Positions 12,321 through 22,944 of a DNA stretch of 64,000 nucleotides are shown here, piece after piece. Every line of letters starts with the position of its first letter. Positions within the stretch are counted from its first letter, which is position 1. Position numbers and translations under genes: made by a program. The stretch is from Oxytricha trifallax (lineage: Eukaryota; Ciliophora; Spirotrichea; Sporadotrichida; Oxytrichidae). The notes under the pieces were generated by a model. It ran no database searches, had not been told where the DNA came from, and saw nothing but the letters and a program-made list of their open reading frames with translations. The DNA lies in NCBI GenBank assembly GCA_000711775.1, contig ARYC01000410.1, positions 62,001 through 126,000 of the forward strand. The letters run 5' to 3'.

Positions 12321-12475
12321 TCATTATTCATCTTGATCTTTATTACTGATGTCATCTTTGCTAACCATCTTGCATTTCTTGTCATTTCTCTGAGTCATCT
12401 TGCGAAGTTTGTATTTTCCACTTCTGTCACTCTAGTAATCCCTGAAAATTGTCAAAACAAGCATTTTATGGTCAG
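12321..12475 (-). CDS. 3' end of an unknown gene
   Basis: The minus strand reads IFRDYQSDRSGKYKLRKMTQ and then a charged tail ending KDDISNKDQDEQ before TGA at 12321-12323. The opposite-strand frame (ATG 12333) is a hydrophobic shadow. Upstream is a TTTA microsatellite (12481-12510), probably in an intron or IES. The product is unknown. Confidence 0.4.
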
Positions 12476-13589
12476 AAATTTCTTTTATTTATTTATTTAT
12501 TTATTTATATTATTTATTATTAACAATTATAATACACTTTATTAATAAATTGATAAGATCTACACCCTATAAACTTTGGTATAATATTTCTGATAGGCAA
12601 AATAGAAATAATCAATAGCTTATTTTCACTATCATTTTATACTTTTTTATTCTCATAATAACTTACCCTCCTGAGCATAATTTTTCTCTGTTTATGCATT
12701 TATAGAAGCTCAGTTAAGTCTGCATGATCTAATTAATATTTTACAAATGAGCAGTACGATTCCATTAACGGATCTATATTCCCTGTTAATGCTTATTCTT
12801 GTAATAGTTTCATGTGGTAATTCATTGTTTTTAAGCAATTAATCCCATAGTGAGTGAGTGTTGGACCTTGATTCAACATTCTATTATAGAATAGTTATAT
12901 AAATTTATGATTGTGTATCTTAGAATTAATACATTAAACCTATATTATTAATATACATAGGGTTTATCGAAAAAGCTCAAGAACTTATTTGGCTAAATTT
13001 ATATTTAGGTATATAGTGGCAATCTTAATGTTTAAAATCTGATTCATAAGATTTTTAATTGTAGTCATTAATCTAAATCTGTAGTCTTAACTTTGATACT
13101 AGTAATAAACTTATTGGTAATATGGTTATATTAGTGTTTATAATATTCTGAAATAACTTTTATTTGTTTACCTTGATAGTTTTTGGATGCATCTTTGATC
13201 ACAGTGAAAGTGCAGGTCTAACTATCATTCTCAAATTCATGAAACTCAGAATATCATCAATTTTGAATCTATTACTAGCTAATTTTGCTATTTACACTGC
13301 TATTAACTTTTAAGTTTAATAAACTTATTTATAAGATAACTTACCCATCCCAGCTATTAAATTCTATAAATAAAGGCTTGAATGATCTATTTGTGAGAAT
13401 ATAGTATCTAAAATATTCTCACGTTTTATTATTAAATAAAAATAATACTGTTTTAACAATTGTAGATTGAGATTATTCGAATAATAAATATTAATAAATT
13501 AAATTTTATAATTTTTCAAGCTTGATTTTTGCATAATAAAGTTAACTATTATATAAAAAAAACAACAATAGAATTATTTTATAATTTTT

Positions 13590-13815
13590 AATAATATATT
13601 TATAATGTTATTAAACGTTTTATTTCTCTCACAGTCCACTCATTACAGGTACTTTATACAAGTACATTTTCAAGATAATAAGATGTCCTCTCTTCTAGAA
13701 ACCCTGATTCCTTTCTTCGATGAACTTTCTCCTTCGATTCTATTACTTCTTCTTTTTTCTATGTTTATTGTTGTTCTTCTTTGTTTATTTCCTATTTTAT
13801 TGACAGATAAATAGT
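13590..13815 (-). CDS. Unknown Glu/Lys-rich coding island
   Basis: The minus strand reads a charged, helical sequence (NKEEQQQTQKKEEVIESKEK, then RRKESGFLEERTSYYLENVL) with Gln partly from TAA/TAG. It is likely coiled coil. The plus-strand frame at 13605-13814 is a hydrophobic shadow of it. Start and end lie outside what can be resolved. Confidence 0.42.
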
Positions 13816-13851
13816 GCTTGATGTAATTAATCACCATTATTCTAACTTACA

Positions 13852-14165
13852 GAGTTCAGTGAAATTGTCGAAGCTGTCCTTGGAATTGAAGACATTCTAA
13901 ATATGCTAACAATGATTTAGAAAAGTATTGAATTTTAGGCAATTGAGATAGAGAACTTTGATTATAAACATGGAGAGACATATTTATTAGAGTACTATTG
14001 ATGATTAGTTGATGGCTGACAGCACATGATAACAACACTCTTGCTATTCAGAGTCTAGAGATGATTAGCCTACCAAGGACATTGAAATTTAAGACAAGAA
14101 CCAAGACTATATAAATAGTCCACAATCACCAAGATGTTAGATTAACGTTCGATGATGGCTATTGA
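13852..14165 (+). CDS. Possible coding island, unknown
   Basis: The plus strand reads FSEIVEAVLGIEDILNMLTM and, after one frame change, LAIQSLEMISLPRTLKFKTR with LTFDDGY before a TGA. Composition looks coding, but no family is recognised and the opposite strand is also open in part, so this is weak. Confidence 0.28.
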
Positions 14166-14844
14166 TCATAAATTTAATAAAAATTGCTCAGATATCTCTT
14201 TAAATGACATACATTGCATAAAAGGAACCTCTGAGTTAAATAAAATTCCTTTAATCTCTTGCTAATTACCTTAATAGGACTTCTAACGAACTAAGAGGAA
14301 AATTAATTTTTTAAATCTTCTACATTTAAAAGAATAATACCAAAGCTGAATCACTTAATTTTCGAAAAAACTTGATAAACGGCACAACTAGTATTAAAAA
14401 ATTAATAATAAAAATATTTTTCATTTGAGCTCAATAAAATCTATGTTAAGTCTATAAAAGATCATTGAATTCTTAATACCCTATTATGGTATGATTCTTA
14501 AGAAATTGAGAAAATTTTGAAGTAAATAACAAAACAAATTTTTTATTTTAATAAATCTTATCAAAACCTTTAATATCAATACTTTTCCATAAGTAGAAAT
14601 TGTTTACGCTGCTTAATCGTGAGTAGTTCTTCTCAGTTTAAGAACAAAGATGGTCCTCTTTGAGATATATTTATTAAAAATGCAAGCAACTAACTTTGAA
14701 AGAGTCAATAACTGGTAGATAAGTATTTTAGGATGTGGATCGATGAAGGAAAATGGTAAAATATTATGCTTACTATGAAAGTTTAGCTATTGCTTTGTCT
14801 AAAAAAGTTAAGGCAACCCCTTCATTTTCTTCACTTCTAACAAT

Positions 14845-16067
14845 CAAAACCCCAAAACCCCTTAATGAGTTTTATATGTGTTTTGATTGATGAGGGTAAT
14901 GTTGGGGATTAGGGTTTATTTGAGCAAGGAAGTATCATTTTTACACTAGTTATGAATTTTGAAAATTTAATATGATCATCATTTTAATACTCAACTTATA
15001 TGTTTTCATATTTATATACATGTTATACCATTTTTATTATAAAAAGATAAGTTTGAGAGACATTGTTATCTGTTTTACATTTTTTTCATAAGTTATAACT
15101 TTTCCTGATCGTTTTTATGAATTTAGATGATTGCATCTTTTTCAAAAATTGGCATTTATGCACAAATATTTTTGAAGTTTTCACAAAAAGTTATTTTCAA
15201 AATAAATTCAACACTTTCATTCCTTTTAGCTTGCGTTCTTTATTATCATATTTTCTTCCAATAGAAAAAAGTTTGGTAACATAAGTAAAATTTAAATGAA
15301 AAATATGTATAAAATGAGTGATTTTAAGGTGATTGATATCAACAATCATGTAATGATTTAGTTCAACTAGTCTAGTATTATAAATGGATATCAATCATAA
15401 AATTTTGTATTTCTAGTTTCTATTAATTTTAGGACAACTATCAAATATGGGTATCTTATAGGAGGTCAACCCTGTAAAGAGAAATGGAGAAAGTTTGCAA
15501 AAACTGTATAAAAATTCAGAGATTGATTTCCATTTTAACCAATTAAATTCCATTAAATTAGTACTAAATTTGTTTTAATTTAATTAGTACCGGTACTAAA
15601 TTTGTTAAATTTCAATTGGTACCAATTTAATAGTACCAAAACTTAATTAGTACCTAGTTTTAAACTAATGAGGTTTTAATGGAAAAGTTCCAAAATGGTT
15701 AAAAACCTAATTGGTACCAGTACCAATTTGAATTTTTTCTAAGTTAGTTCCAAAACATTAAATAAAATGGGGTTCCTAAGAATTAAAAGAAGATGCTTTC
15801 ATAAAATTAGCAATTCTAATTAAATAAGCAAAGCAAACAATTAATGTACTATCATTAAAATCTTCGTAATGAAATAATTTCTTCATAGCATTTATGTAGA
15901 TGTAGTGATGATAAAAAATAAAATATTAAATATCTCAACCATTAAAATAATAAATAACATTGAATCTAACAACAAAAATGAAACAAATCAAAAAGAAACC
16001 ATAATCCCCAACATTACCCTCATCAATCAAAACACATAGAAAACTCATTAAGGGGTTTTGGGTTTTG
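14845..16067. mobile_element. Short TBE-type element, internally deleted
   Basis: 1,223 bp flanked on both sides by AAT (14842-14844 and 16068-16070), which fits the ANT target of TBEs. The ends are inverted repeats of about 75 bp starting CAAAACCCCAAAACCCC (one C fewer on the right). No transposase, finger-kinase or 22-kDa ORF remains. The interior near 15440-15480 resembles the centre of the full TBE (AGGAGGTCAACC block, reverse complement near 60600), followed by GTAC-rich repeats. So the ends and the central intergenic region survive while the genes are gone. Confidence 0.85.
15555..15775. repeat. GGTACC-type palindromic repeats inside the short TBE
   Basis: Closely spaced copies of AATTAGTACC, GGTACTAAATT and AATTGGTACC in both orientations. 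The full TBE has a comparable GTAC-rich array between its divergent genes (60340-60500). This could be a promoter or protein-binding region. Confidence 0.5.
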
Positions 16068-16321
16068 AATCATCACTTCAAGAATAATATATGTAAAGCT
16101 AAAACCATTAAGTTTTAATACTGTTTTGAGATAATTAAATGACATCTTGCAAATATGAAAAAAGAAAAGGACTCAAGTAAATGCCTGAAAAATCAAAAAT
16201 TTCCAATCTCCAAAGTATAATAATAATAATAGTGAATAAACCATGATTAACTCCTCGTGAGAAAATATATATATGTTTATTATAGTTATTTTAATTTAGT
16301 ATTAAAAAGGGCGGTGATCAT

Positions 16322-16537
16322 ATGGACAAGAATCAACACCAAAGCAAGGGGAATAAGAAAAAATAGTTTACTTGGAGGAAGCCAGTGAAGAAAAGAAGCC
16401 AACCCAAAAATCGATAAAAAAACTTTTTGAACATTTAAATGAAGACTTCAGTAATCGAACATTACAAAACCTGTAAGTCTATGTAGACTAAAAAAAGAAT
16501 ATTAAAAACTTAGACAAATTCTCATTTTACTAAGTGA
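16322..16537 (+). CDS. Short basic ORF at the LINE 5' end
   Basis: ATG 16322 lies inside the CGGTGATCATATGGA motif. The 71-codon frame is Lys/Gln/Arg-rich (NKKKQFTWRKPVKKRSQPKN) and ends at TGA 16535. Position and charge suit a remnant of an ORF1-like RNA-binding protein, but no domain can be named. Confidence 0.35.
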
Positions 16538-16679
16538 ATGGGCGCTAACTTCAATTCATCTAACCAGTAAGGGATATTGAGGGATAGAGTAAGAGGAATG
16601 AGATATTTGAGCAGAAGTAGCGCAGCAAGAGAAAAGATGAGATAAAAGGTAACAAAAGACAGTTGGGACTAAAGTCATT

Positions 16680-18860
16680 TGGATTCAAAATTTGCCTCCA
16701 AAACGTAAGATTCTTAAACTCAAAGTTGAAACAAGACAAGATGACAAGAAAATAGGAAAAGAAAATCCAGATTTCATTGGACTTGTGGAAACAAGACTTC
16801 AAAGATTAGTTTGTTAAATCAACAGAAACATTACTTAGACACAACTTGCCTGAAACTGAGGAGTATTAACATTAAACAGTGGCAAATTTCAAATGAAGAA
16901 GGTTAAAACACTGAGATAGTTCATATCATGCAACATACTAAATGTAGATGGATATCCAATTCATATAATTACAGCTTAAACTCCCCTCTATTGCTACGAA
17001 GAAGTGAAAGAGTTATAATGTATACTAATATACATGATAAAATCATTAAAACAAAAGTGTAAGAAACAGATAATATTAGTAATGGGTGACGTCAACTTCT
17101 ACATTAAGGAATTGAGCAAGAAACTAAATAGAGATGGCCTTAAGGAAACAAAACCTGAGGGAGTGGAAACCCACAGCAGAGGTAATTAATTGGACAAAAT
17201 ATTCCCAAACATAGAAACAATAAGCTGGCAGACCAGCTCGCTAAATGCGACAGATCATAAACTTATCCAAGCAAAACTGAAAGTAAGATACGACATGAAT
17301 GATCTGAAGCAATCGGATAAAGAAGTGACTTTCAGAGTCTCTGACATAAGGAAACAATGTTGGAATACTTACAAAGAAGAAGAGAAAGAACTCCTGGAAT
17401 AAGATTTAGACCAGCCAATACAAAATACTTTCATAGATAAATTAGAAAAGTAAAGCAAGAGTAGTAACTGGTACCAAAGACCAACTGAATGGGTGCTGAG
17501 ACGAGACGGGAATATCACCAGTAACAATTGATTAGACTTAAAAGTGAAATGGAAGGAAGTGATCAAGGACATGGAACATTGCCTAGACAGAAATGATCTA
17601 TGAGGTTTCTTTCACCTTGTTAAAAGACTAACCAAGTCACAAAGGTAAGCTTAACCAATAAAGGGTCTCACAATAAACGAAGAAAGAGTTGAAGTGGGAG
17701 AAATTTAAAAGGCTAAGGTAGTAGAGTTCTACAGTCAACTATTTAATGATGATAGGGACGAACAATTGTCTTAAGGAGCAAAAAAGGACATTCAGACGTT
17801 AAACAGCCAGGATGATGAATAATTCTGCTAAATTGAGGATGTGAAGAAGGCCATTAAAGAGTGTAACTTCAACAAAGCTATTGGTCCGGATGGGTTTGAT
17901 CGAAAAATCTTACTAAAATCAGAGAAAATTTAGTAGAAAGTGAGTCAGAAAATCACAAAATGGTTAAATGATAGATAATTACCGTATTACATCAAAGAGG
18001 GAAGACTAGTATTTCTAAGCAAGAAACAAGGTGATAACTATCCAGAAATCAGCGACACTAGACAAATAGTGATGAATTCACATCTGAGTAAAATAGTTGA
18101 AAAGGTAATCCTGAATAAGATGCAAGAAAAGTAGAGTCAAATTATTTAAATAGGGAATTACCAAAGTGGTTTCAAAGAGAGCAAAAGTACTAATGTTAAC
18201 TTATTAAGAATGTTGGAACACATAAAAGTTTCTAGAAGAAGGTCAAATAAAAGGCATACCTCCTTTTTGACCTTCAAAAAGCTCTCGATAAGTCTGGAAA
18301 GACAAACTTATGTCAATACTGAGATTGAAGGCAAAGAATAGAAATGATATGACGACGGTGAATCTAATTGAAGAGTTGTTCAAAAACAATAAGATATTTT
18401 ATGAAGAGAAGGAAATCAAGATAAAGAAAGGAGTGCCTAAGGAAATTGAATATCTCCATTGCTATTTTATGTGTATCTATAAGATGCCCTTTACTCACAA
18501 CCAGAATTGAGATCACTCATAAAATAGGGCAAACTAAAAGCGTTCGCTGATGACTTGCTAGTCAACATAAAAGATGCATAGTAATTCAAGAGAGTGATAG
18601 ATGGGTTTAGAGAAATATAGAAAACTCATAACTTACGACTAAATGTTAAAAAGACAGTATTCCTAAAAGACGCAAAATAGTTTGAGAAGGTAGAAGAAAT
18701 TGAAGGTATAAAGAGGGTACAAGAGGTGAAATATTTGTGGGATGAATATATGCCTGAATACCAGACAACTACTCAAGAGCACGTGGGAATACCAGAGAAT
18801 TACAAAAATCTACCAACCCAACAGTAAGTGATTCAATAATGGTGTCACAGATAAGGTCAC
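16680..18860 (+). pseudogene. LINE endonuclease-reverse transcriptase
   Basis: An APE-type endonuclease is shown by NVRFLNSK near 16700, NPDFIGLVETRL near 16770 (catalytic Glu), MGDVNFY near 17082 (GDxN) and ATDHKLI near 17250 (DH). The reverse transcriptase follows: NKAIGPDGFD near 17875, a motif-A-like LLFDLQKALD near 18265, GVPKE near 18435 where GxPQG is usual, and the catalytic AFADDLLV at 18540-18563. Several frameshifts separate these blocks. Order and motifs are those of LINE ORF2. The region to about 19430 continues with charged, partly coding sequence. Confidence 0.75.
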
Positions 18861-19626
18861 TTATGATTTACAAATACAATCCCCTAGTAGCGGCTAAGTA
18901 TGTAAAAGTTGGAGAAATTGAGAAGATGGAGATGCAGATGAAAAGGATAGCATTCAAAACGGCCAGAGACATTCCTAAAAAAGTACTAAGGAATGCATCT
19001 TAACTGAAAAATACGAGTACAGGTGAAATACTACAGCAACTAGTTCAGAAAAACTTGAAACAGCTCAAATCTAACTTGGAGCATATGATAAAACCAAAGG
19101 AGACGACAGTAGAGATTAAGCAAAAAGAAGTCTCTCAGAAATAATAAAAAGCTATATTTAACAAAAAATGTGATTGACACTATGAAGGCTATAAGCCAGG
19201 GAAGAACAATAGCTTCCTTTGGAATAAGCCATTACAGCAATGTTCACAAAGTGGTAGTAGATGCAAATCACATGAAATAGTGTAACTCAATAAATTCTGC
19301 AGATGACCAAACAGATTCTCCAAAATAAGTGAAAGAACACAGACTAATAGACATGAAAAGTCAAACACAAATAGAGATAATTACAAACATGATTTGGCTA
19401 GACTAAAGAATCAGAGCATTAGAACAGCATGAATATTATTAACCAATAAAGAAAGTTTTCAGAGTGACTTGTGTTAAAAAGGTGGATAAGGTATTTGAAG
19501 AAGATATACTGAAGACAAATCCAACAAAATTGAATATTTGAATAGTGAGCCCTAATGAGTTTATAAATAAGTGAAATCTGAGAAATATAATAAGATAATA
19601 AATTAAAATAGTAATATAAAATAGGA

Positions 19627-20100
19627 CGGTGATCATATGGAAAGTTCTCAATTTAACAAGAAGGGAGTCTAAAGAGAAACATCTATGGAGGACCTGAGCG
19701 ACAAGAAACATTACTACAGGAAAAGCAGATACTTAGAGAGAATCGACGAGATCAGGTTTGACCATAGATACTGAGGCAAAGATTGGGAATCCCTAGGAAT
19801 CAGGAACAGAGATCAGGAAGATATTCCCCTAAACAAGCAAATGAACCTGGGGAGGAAGTTTCGGAAATTGATGCCTATTTACGCAAAATTCAAAGCAGAG
19901 AATGAGGGAGAAATCTTAAATGAACATAAAGAGAGAAGAGGATTCTAAAGGAAGAGACCGCCAATTCCAGAGAAGAGCGGAAAAATGAGGAAGTATTGAA
20001 GAAGACTCATAAGAAGTGAAAGAGAAGTAGGATTAATGAGAAGAGAACAGAAAGTGGGAAGTGAAGTAACACTGTTATGCTTATCAAATACCACTAAGTA
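19627..20100 (+). mobile_element. Head of a second LINE-like copy or a second ORF
   Basis: CGGTGATCATATGGA recurs exactly at 19627-19641 with ATG 19637, followed by a Lys/Arg/Glu-rich frame (FNKKGVQRETSMEDLSDKKH) ending at a TGA near 19772, then more charged sequence to about 20090. It is either a truncated second copy joined head to tail or a downstream ORF of the same element that shares a start motif. Confidence 0.4.
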
Positions 20101-21059
20101 TGATGTACTGAATTTATTTTCTTTTTAGTGATTATTCATAATATTTGCATTTTTACCTAAATTATTTTACTACTACTACTTTTTATAGTTTTAAATTCTT
20201 TATCAAATTATGAAAAATAATAAATTAAATATTATTCATTCAATCTTTTTCATTTGCTATTTTAAATTAATTCAATTTATAGTCTTTAACTACAATAAAT
20301 ATATGCTTTTAATTATAAATAATTTATTGTAAATATTATCAGCTATTTTGAATCAATGTAATTTCCAATTTTTAAGCATTCCTTTTGGACCTTATTCATA
20401 TTATTATCAGATGAATATCACATTAATTGATGGCAAAGGCAAAAGATTCTTTTTTCAACGGATAAAGATTGAAAAAATGAAACATAAATAATTAGTTATA
20501 CTAATTAATTTAATGCATTTTCTTATTTATATTACTATATTTTATTTCTAAAAATGAACTAAAAATGAATTTACTTATTTATTGATTGCAAGATTGCTTG
20601 AGTTATGTTAAAAGCAATTTATTTTACCATATTCTTACTTAAATTCTTTAATTTATTCTGGTTTATATAGCATTATTTATTTTTGAAAGTAAGGTCTTAA
20701 AGCAGACAATTTTTTATTATCAATATTTATAATAATAACTAAAACAATATAATAAACTATTTCAACATATAAATAATGAAATTCTTTATTTTATAATATT
20801 TGATAAAACCACTTAGGTAGAAGTGGTAATTTGATTTTAAAATCTGTTTCCTCTTAATTGGTGCATTTTAAAGATTATTCCTTTTTCAAAAGCAAAAGTA
20901 TCACTTGATTGTCCTGCTGGCCAATTTGCCTAATCTAATTTATCATTTACTGGTCTTATTTCATCCCCTCACTGACAACATCAACTTTCTAATTATTTAA
21001 CTCATTTATATAATAAATAAATATATAATTAATTTGTATTTTCTCTGATTATAGATTTA
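20101..21059. other. AT-rich spacer
   Basis: No coding supported. Composition is typical of the non-coding germline DNA in this window. Confidence 0.35.
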
Positions 21060-21420
21060 TTCGGTGACATTCCATTTTAAATGATGACAAATGAAGATAA
21101 GCACGTGCACTTCACTATTTATATTTATTTGCTCGTTTACAATCTGTTTGGTTGGCTCAAGGGTTATATATTTCACTAGTTGAAACTAATTAAAATAAGC
21201 TTGAAACTTCACTGCTAAATATGTAGTCAGGGAACTATTGCATCTAGCTGCTAAGTGATATATCAATTTAGAGTGTGGAAATTCAATAGGATCCATCTTT
21301 GCTTCCTGTGAACTGCAATTAAATCAGTTAGACTCTGAGTTGCAGTAGTTACTCTCTGCATAATTGCAACTATCTATGTTTGCATAGGTTTGCATCACTA
21401 CTTATATAATATTTTTTAAT
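21060..21420 (-). CDS. Unknown coding island
   Basis: The minus strand reads AKMDPIEFPHSKLIYHLAAR and NSSLTTYLAVKFQAYFNQF to a TGA near 21060. An upstream frame, MQTYANIDSCNYAESNYCNS, ends in TGA just before it, so there is a frame break near 21315. No family is recognised. Confidence 0.35.
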
Positions 21421-21959
21421 ATTATTGTATAATGATGTCTTCGATATTGATTATTGTTCTGTGAATTATTTATTACTAGAAGTCTCTTGGCTAATTGAAA
21501 TGAAAAGTAAGCAAAAGCAGATGCTGCACTTTTGCATTTTAGATTCCTCTGCCCTTATCTGGAAAGAATAAGGAGGCAGGACTTAAATGCTTAGATTCTT
21601 TCAGTTCTCTTGAATAAATCAATAATATATAATTTAATTACACTATTCTAGTTGACAATCAAATGATTATCATAGATTTGCGAAATGCAGTATTCATCAT
21701 CTGGGCAGGTTATTGTTGGCTATCTTGCAGCGATCAGCTATAAATTTAGGAGAAACTGTTCCAGCCTAGCTATAAATAGTTAACTCAAAAGTATTTATTT
21801 GTAGAGATTTAGTTTATATTTATAAATATAAGGTTATTAACAATATTATATTATAACTATATGATATTTAAGGGTTTACTTAAATAATAGATTAGCATAT
21901 TTACTGTTAGAATATCTATTTTTATTTATTTTTGAGGATGAAAATAGATAACTTAACTA

Positions 21960-22830
21960 ATTGTAATATTAAATAGCCTACACCCTGATTTTTACAACCT
22001 CCGATTGTTATAAGTATCTATTGAACTAGCCTTTCAAATTGCTAGCAACAACATCGATATTATTAACATTGACAATTAATCCAGTAAATATTGATGAAAT
22101 CACTCTTTGAAGATTGACATTAAAGGTGTATCGTAATGAATCAATCTTACCACTACCTTATTTCCTCCTCATTTGAGTATGCTTTACCTCTGATATTGCT
22201 ATTATCTAGATTCAGTTTGGAGTTGATCAGTCTTGCAACTGATAAATGTGGCGAGTTATCTATCTATCGATGTCTCTATAACTGCTATCAATGATATCAA
22301 TCTCGATAGAACCCAACTAGTTAATTTGAAAATCCTTGAAATATGAGGTATAAATATATCAGACAACTTAATTTAATGGTTTAAGCAAGATTAGAACTCT
22401 TCATTTAAATTAAATGTGATAGATTCATCAAAAGTATATTGATACAATTTATCATTTTAATTGCTAAATTCTTATGTTAAAGCAAATGGGACTCATTTAT
22501 TACTCGGTACAATGTAAATTGAAGTTAAATATTTTAGTTAAATATGTGGATTTAGAGTTGTCTAATCTTGATCCTTCCCCAATTAATGCAGTTCCAGAAA
22601 ATATGATACCGACTGGATCCTCTAAGCAAACTTAATTAATTAATAACATATTATAAATGAGTGAATGATATTGTTACTTACTAAAACATAATCTTCATTC
22701 AACTTGTTTTATATTCCATGGCAGTTGCCTATATCTTTATACTAACTTCATCCTAATTATATTTTGGGATTTAATTCTTTAACTTCTGAATTATCTGAGT
22801 GTCAATAACTATCAACTATTATTGATAAAT
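21960..22830 (-). CDS. Unknown gene, interrupted
   Basis: Minus-strand blocks read DPVGIIFSGTALIGEGSRLD (near 22600), then SPHLSVARLINSKLNLDNSN and, in another frame, KIDSLRYTFNVNLQRVISSI running to about 21960. A GTAAGT...TTAAG segment at about 22629-22680 could be an intron. It lies immediately downstream of the NIMA-like kinase on the same strand, separated by the inverted-repeat IES-like segment. It could be part of that gene or a separate one. Confidence 0.38.
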
Positions 22831-22837
22831 TATGAAA

Positions 22838-22943
22838 AAAATAGGTAAATCGACATAATTAGAAATACAGAGTTATAAAACCCAAATATTAACTTCCATG
22901 TTTTTTATATTAGATAAATTAATTTTAATGTACATTTATTACT
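22838..22943 (-). repeat. IES-like repeat, copy 1
   Basis: About 106 bp nearly identical, in inverted orientation, to 25482-25612. It begins exactly where the coding tail of the kinase gene stops (minus-strand reading ...SSFNS then TAATAAATGTACATTAAAA). Position and composition suggest an eliminated segment rather than coding DNA. Confidence 0.6.
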
Positions 22944-22944
22944 G

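Larger units (their letters stand above)
16312..19626 (+). mobile_element. LINE (non-LTR retrotransposon), decayed
   Basis: Plus-strand element with a short basic ORF followed by an endonuclease-reverse transcriptase ORF. It starts at CGGTGATCATATGGA (16312). The end is set at the second copy of that sequence. Several frameshifts and TGA codons break the ORFs, so it is inactive. LINEs copy themselves by target-primed reverse transcription. No clear poly(A) tail or target duplication was recognised. Confidence 0.75.

Noticed and set aside
13856-14038. Minus-strand ORF of 60 codons
   Set aside because: Composition fits a shadow; the plus strand reads a more protein-like acidic sequence here.
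14845-14861. C4A4 repeats as chromosome telomeres
   Set aside because: They occur as short inverted copies at element ends with AAT duplications, matching TBE termini, and do not extend into longer telomere arrays.
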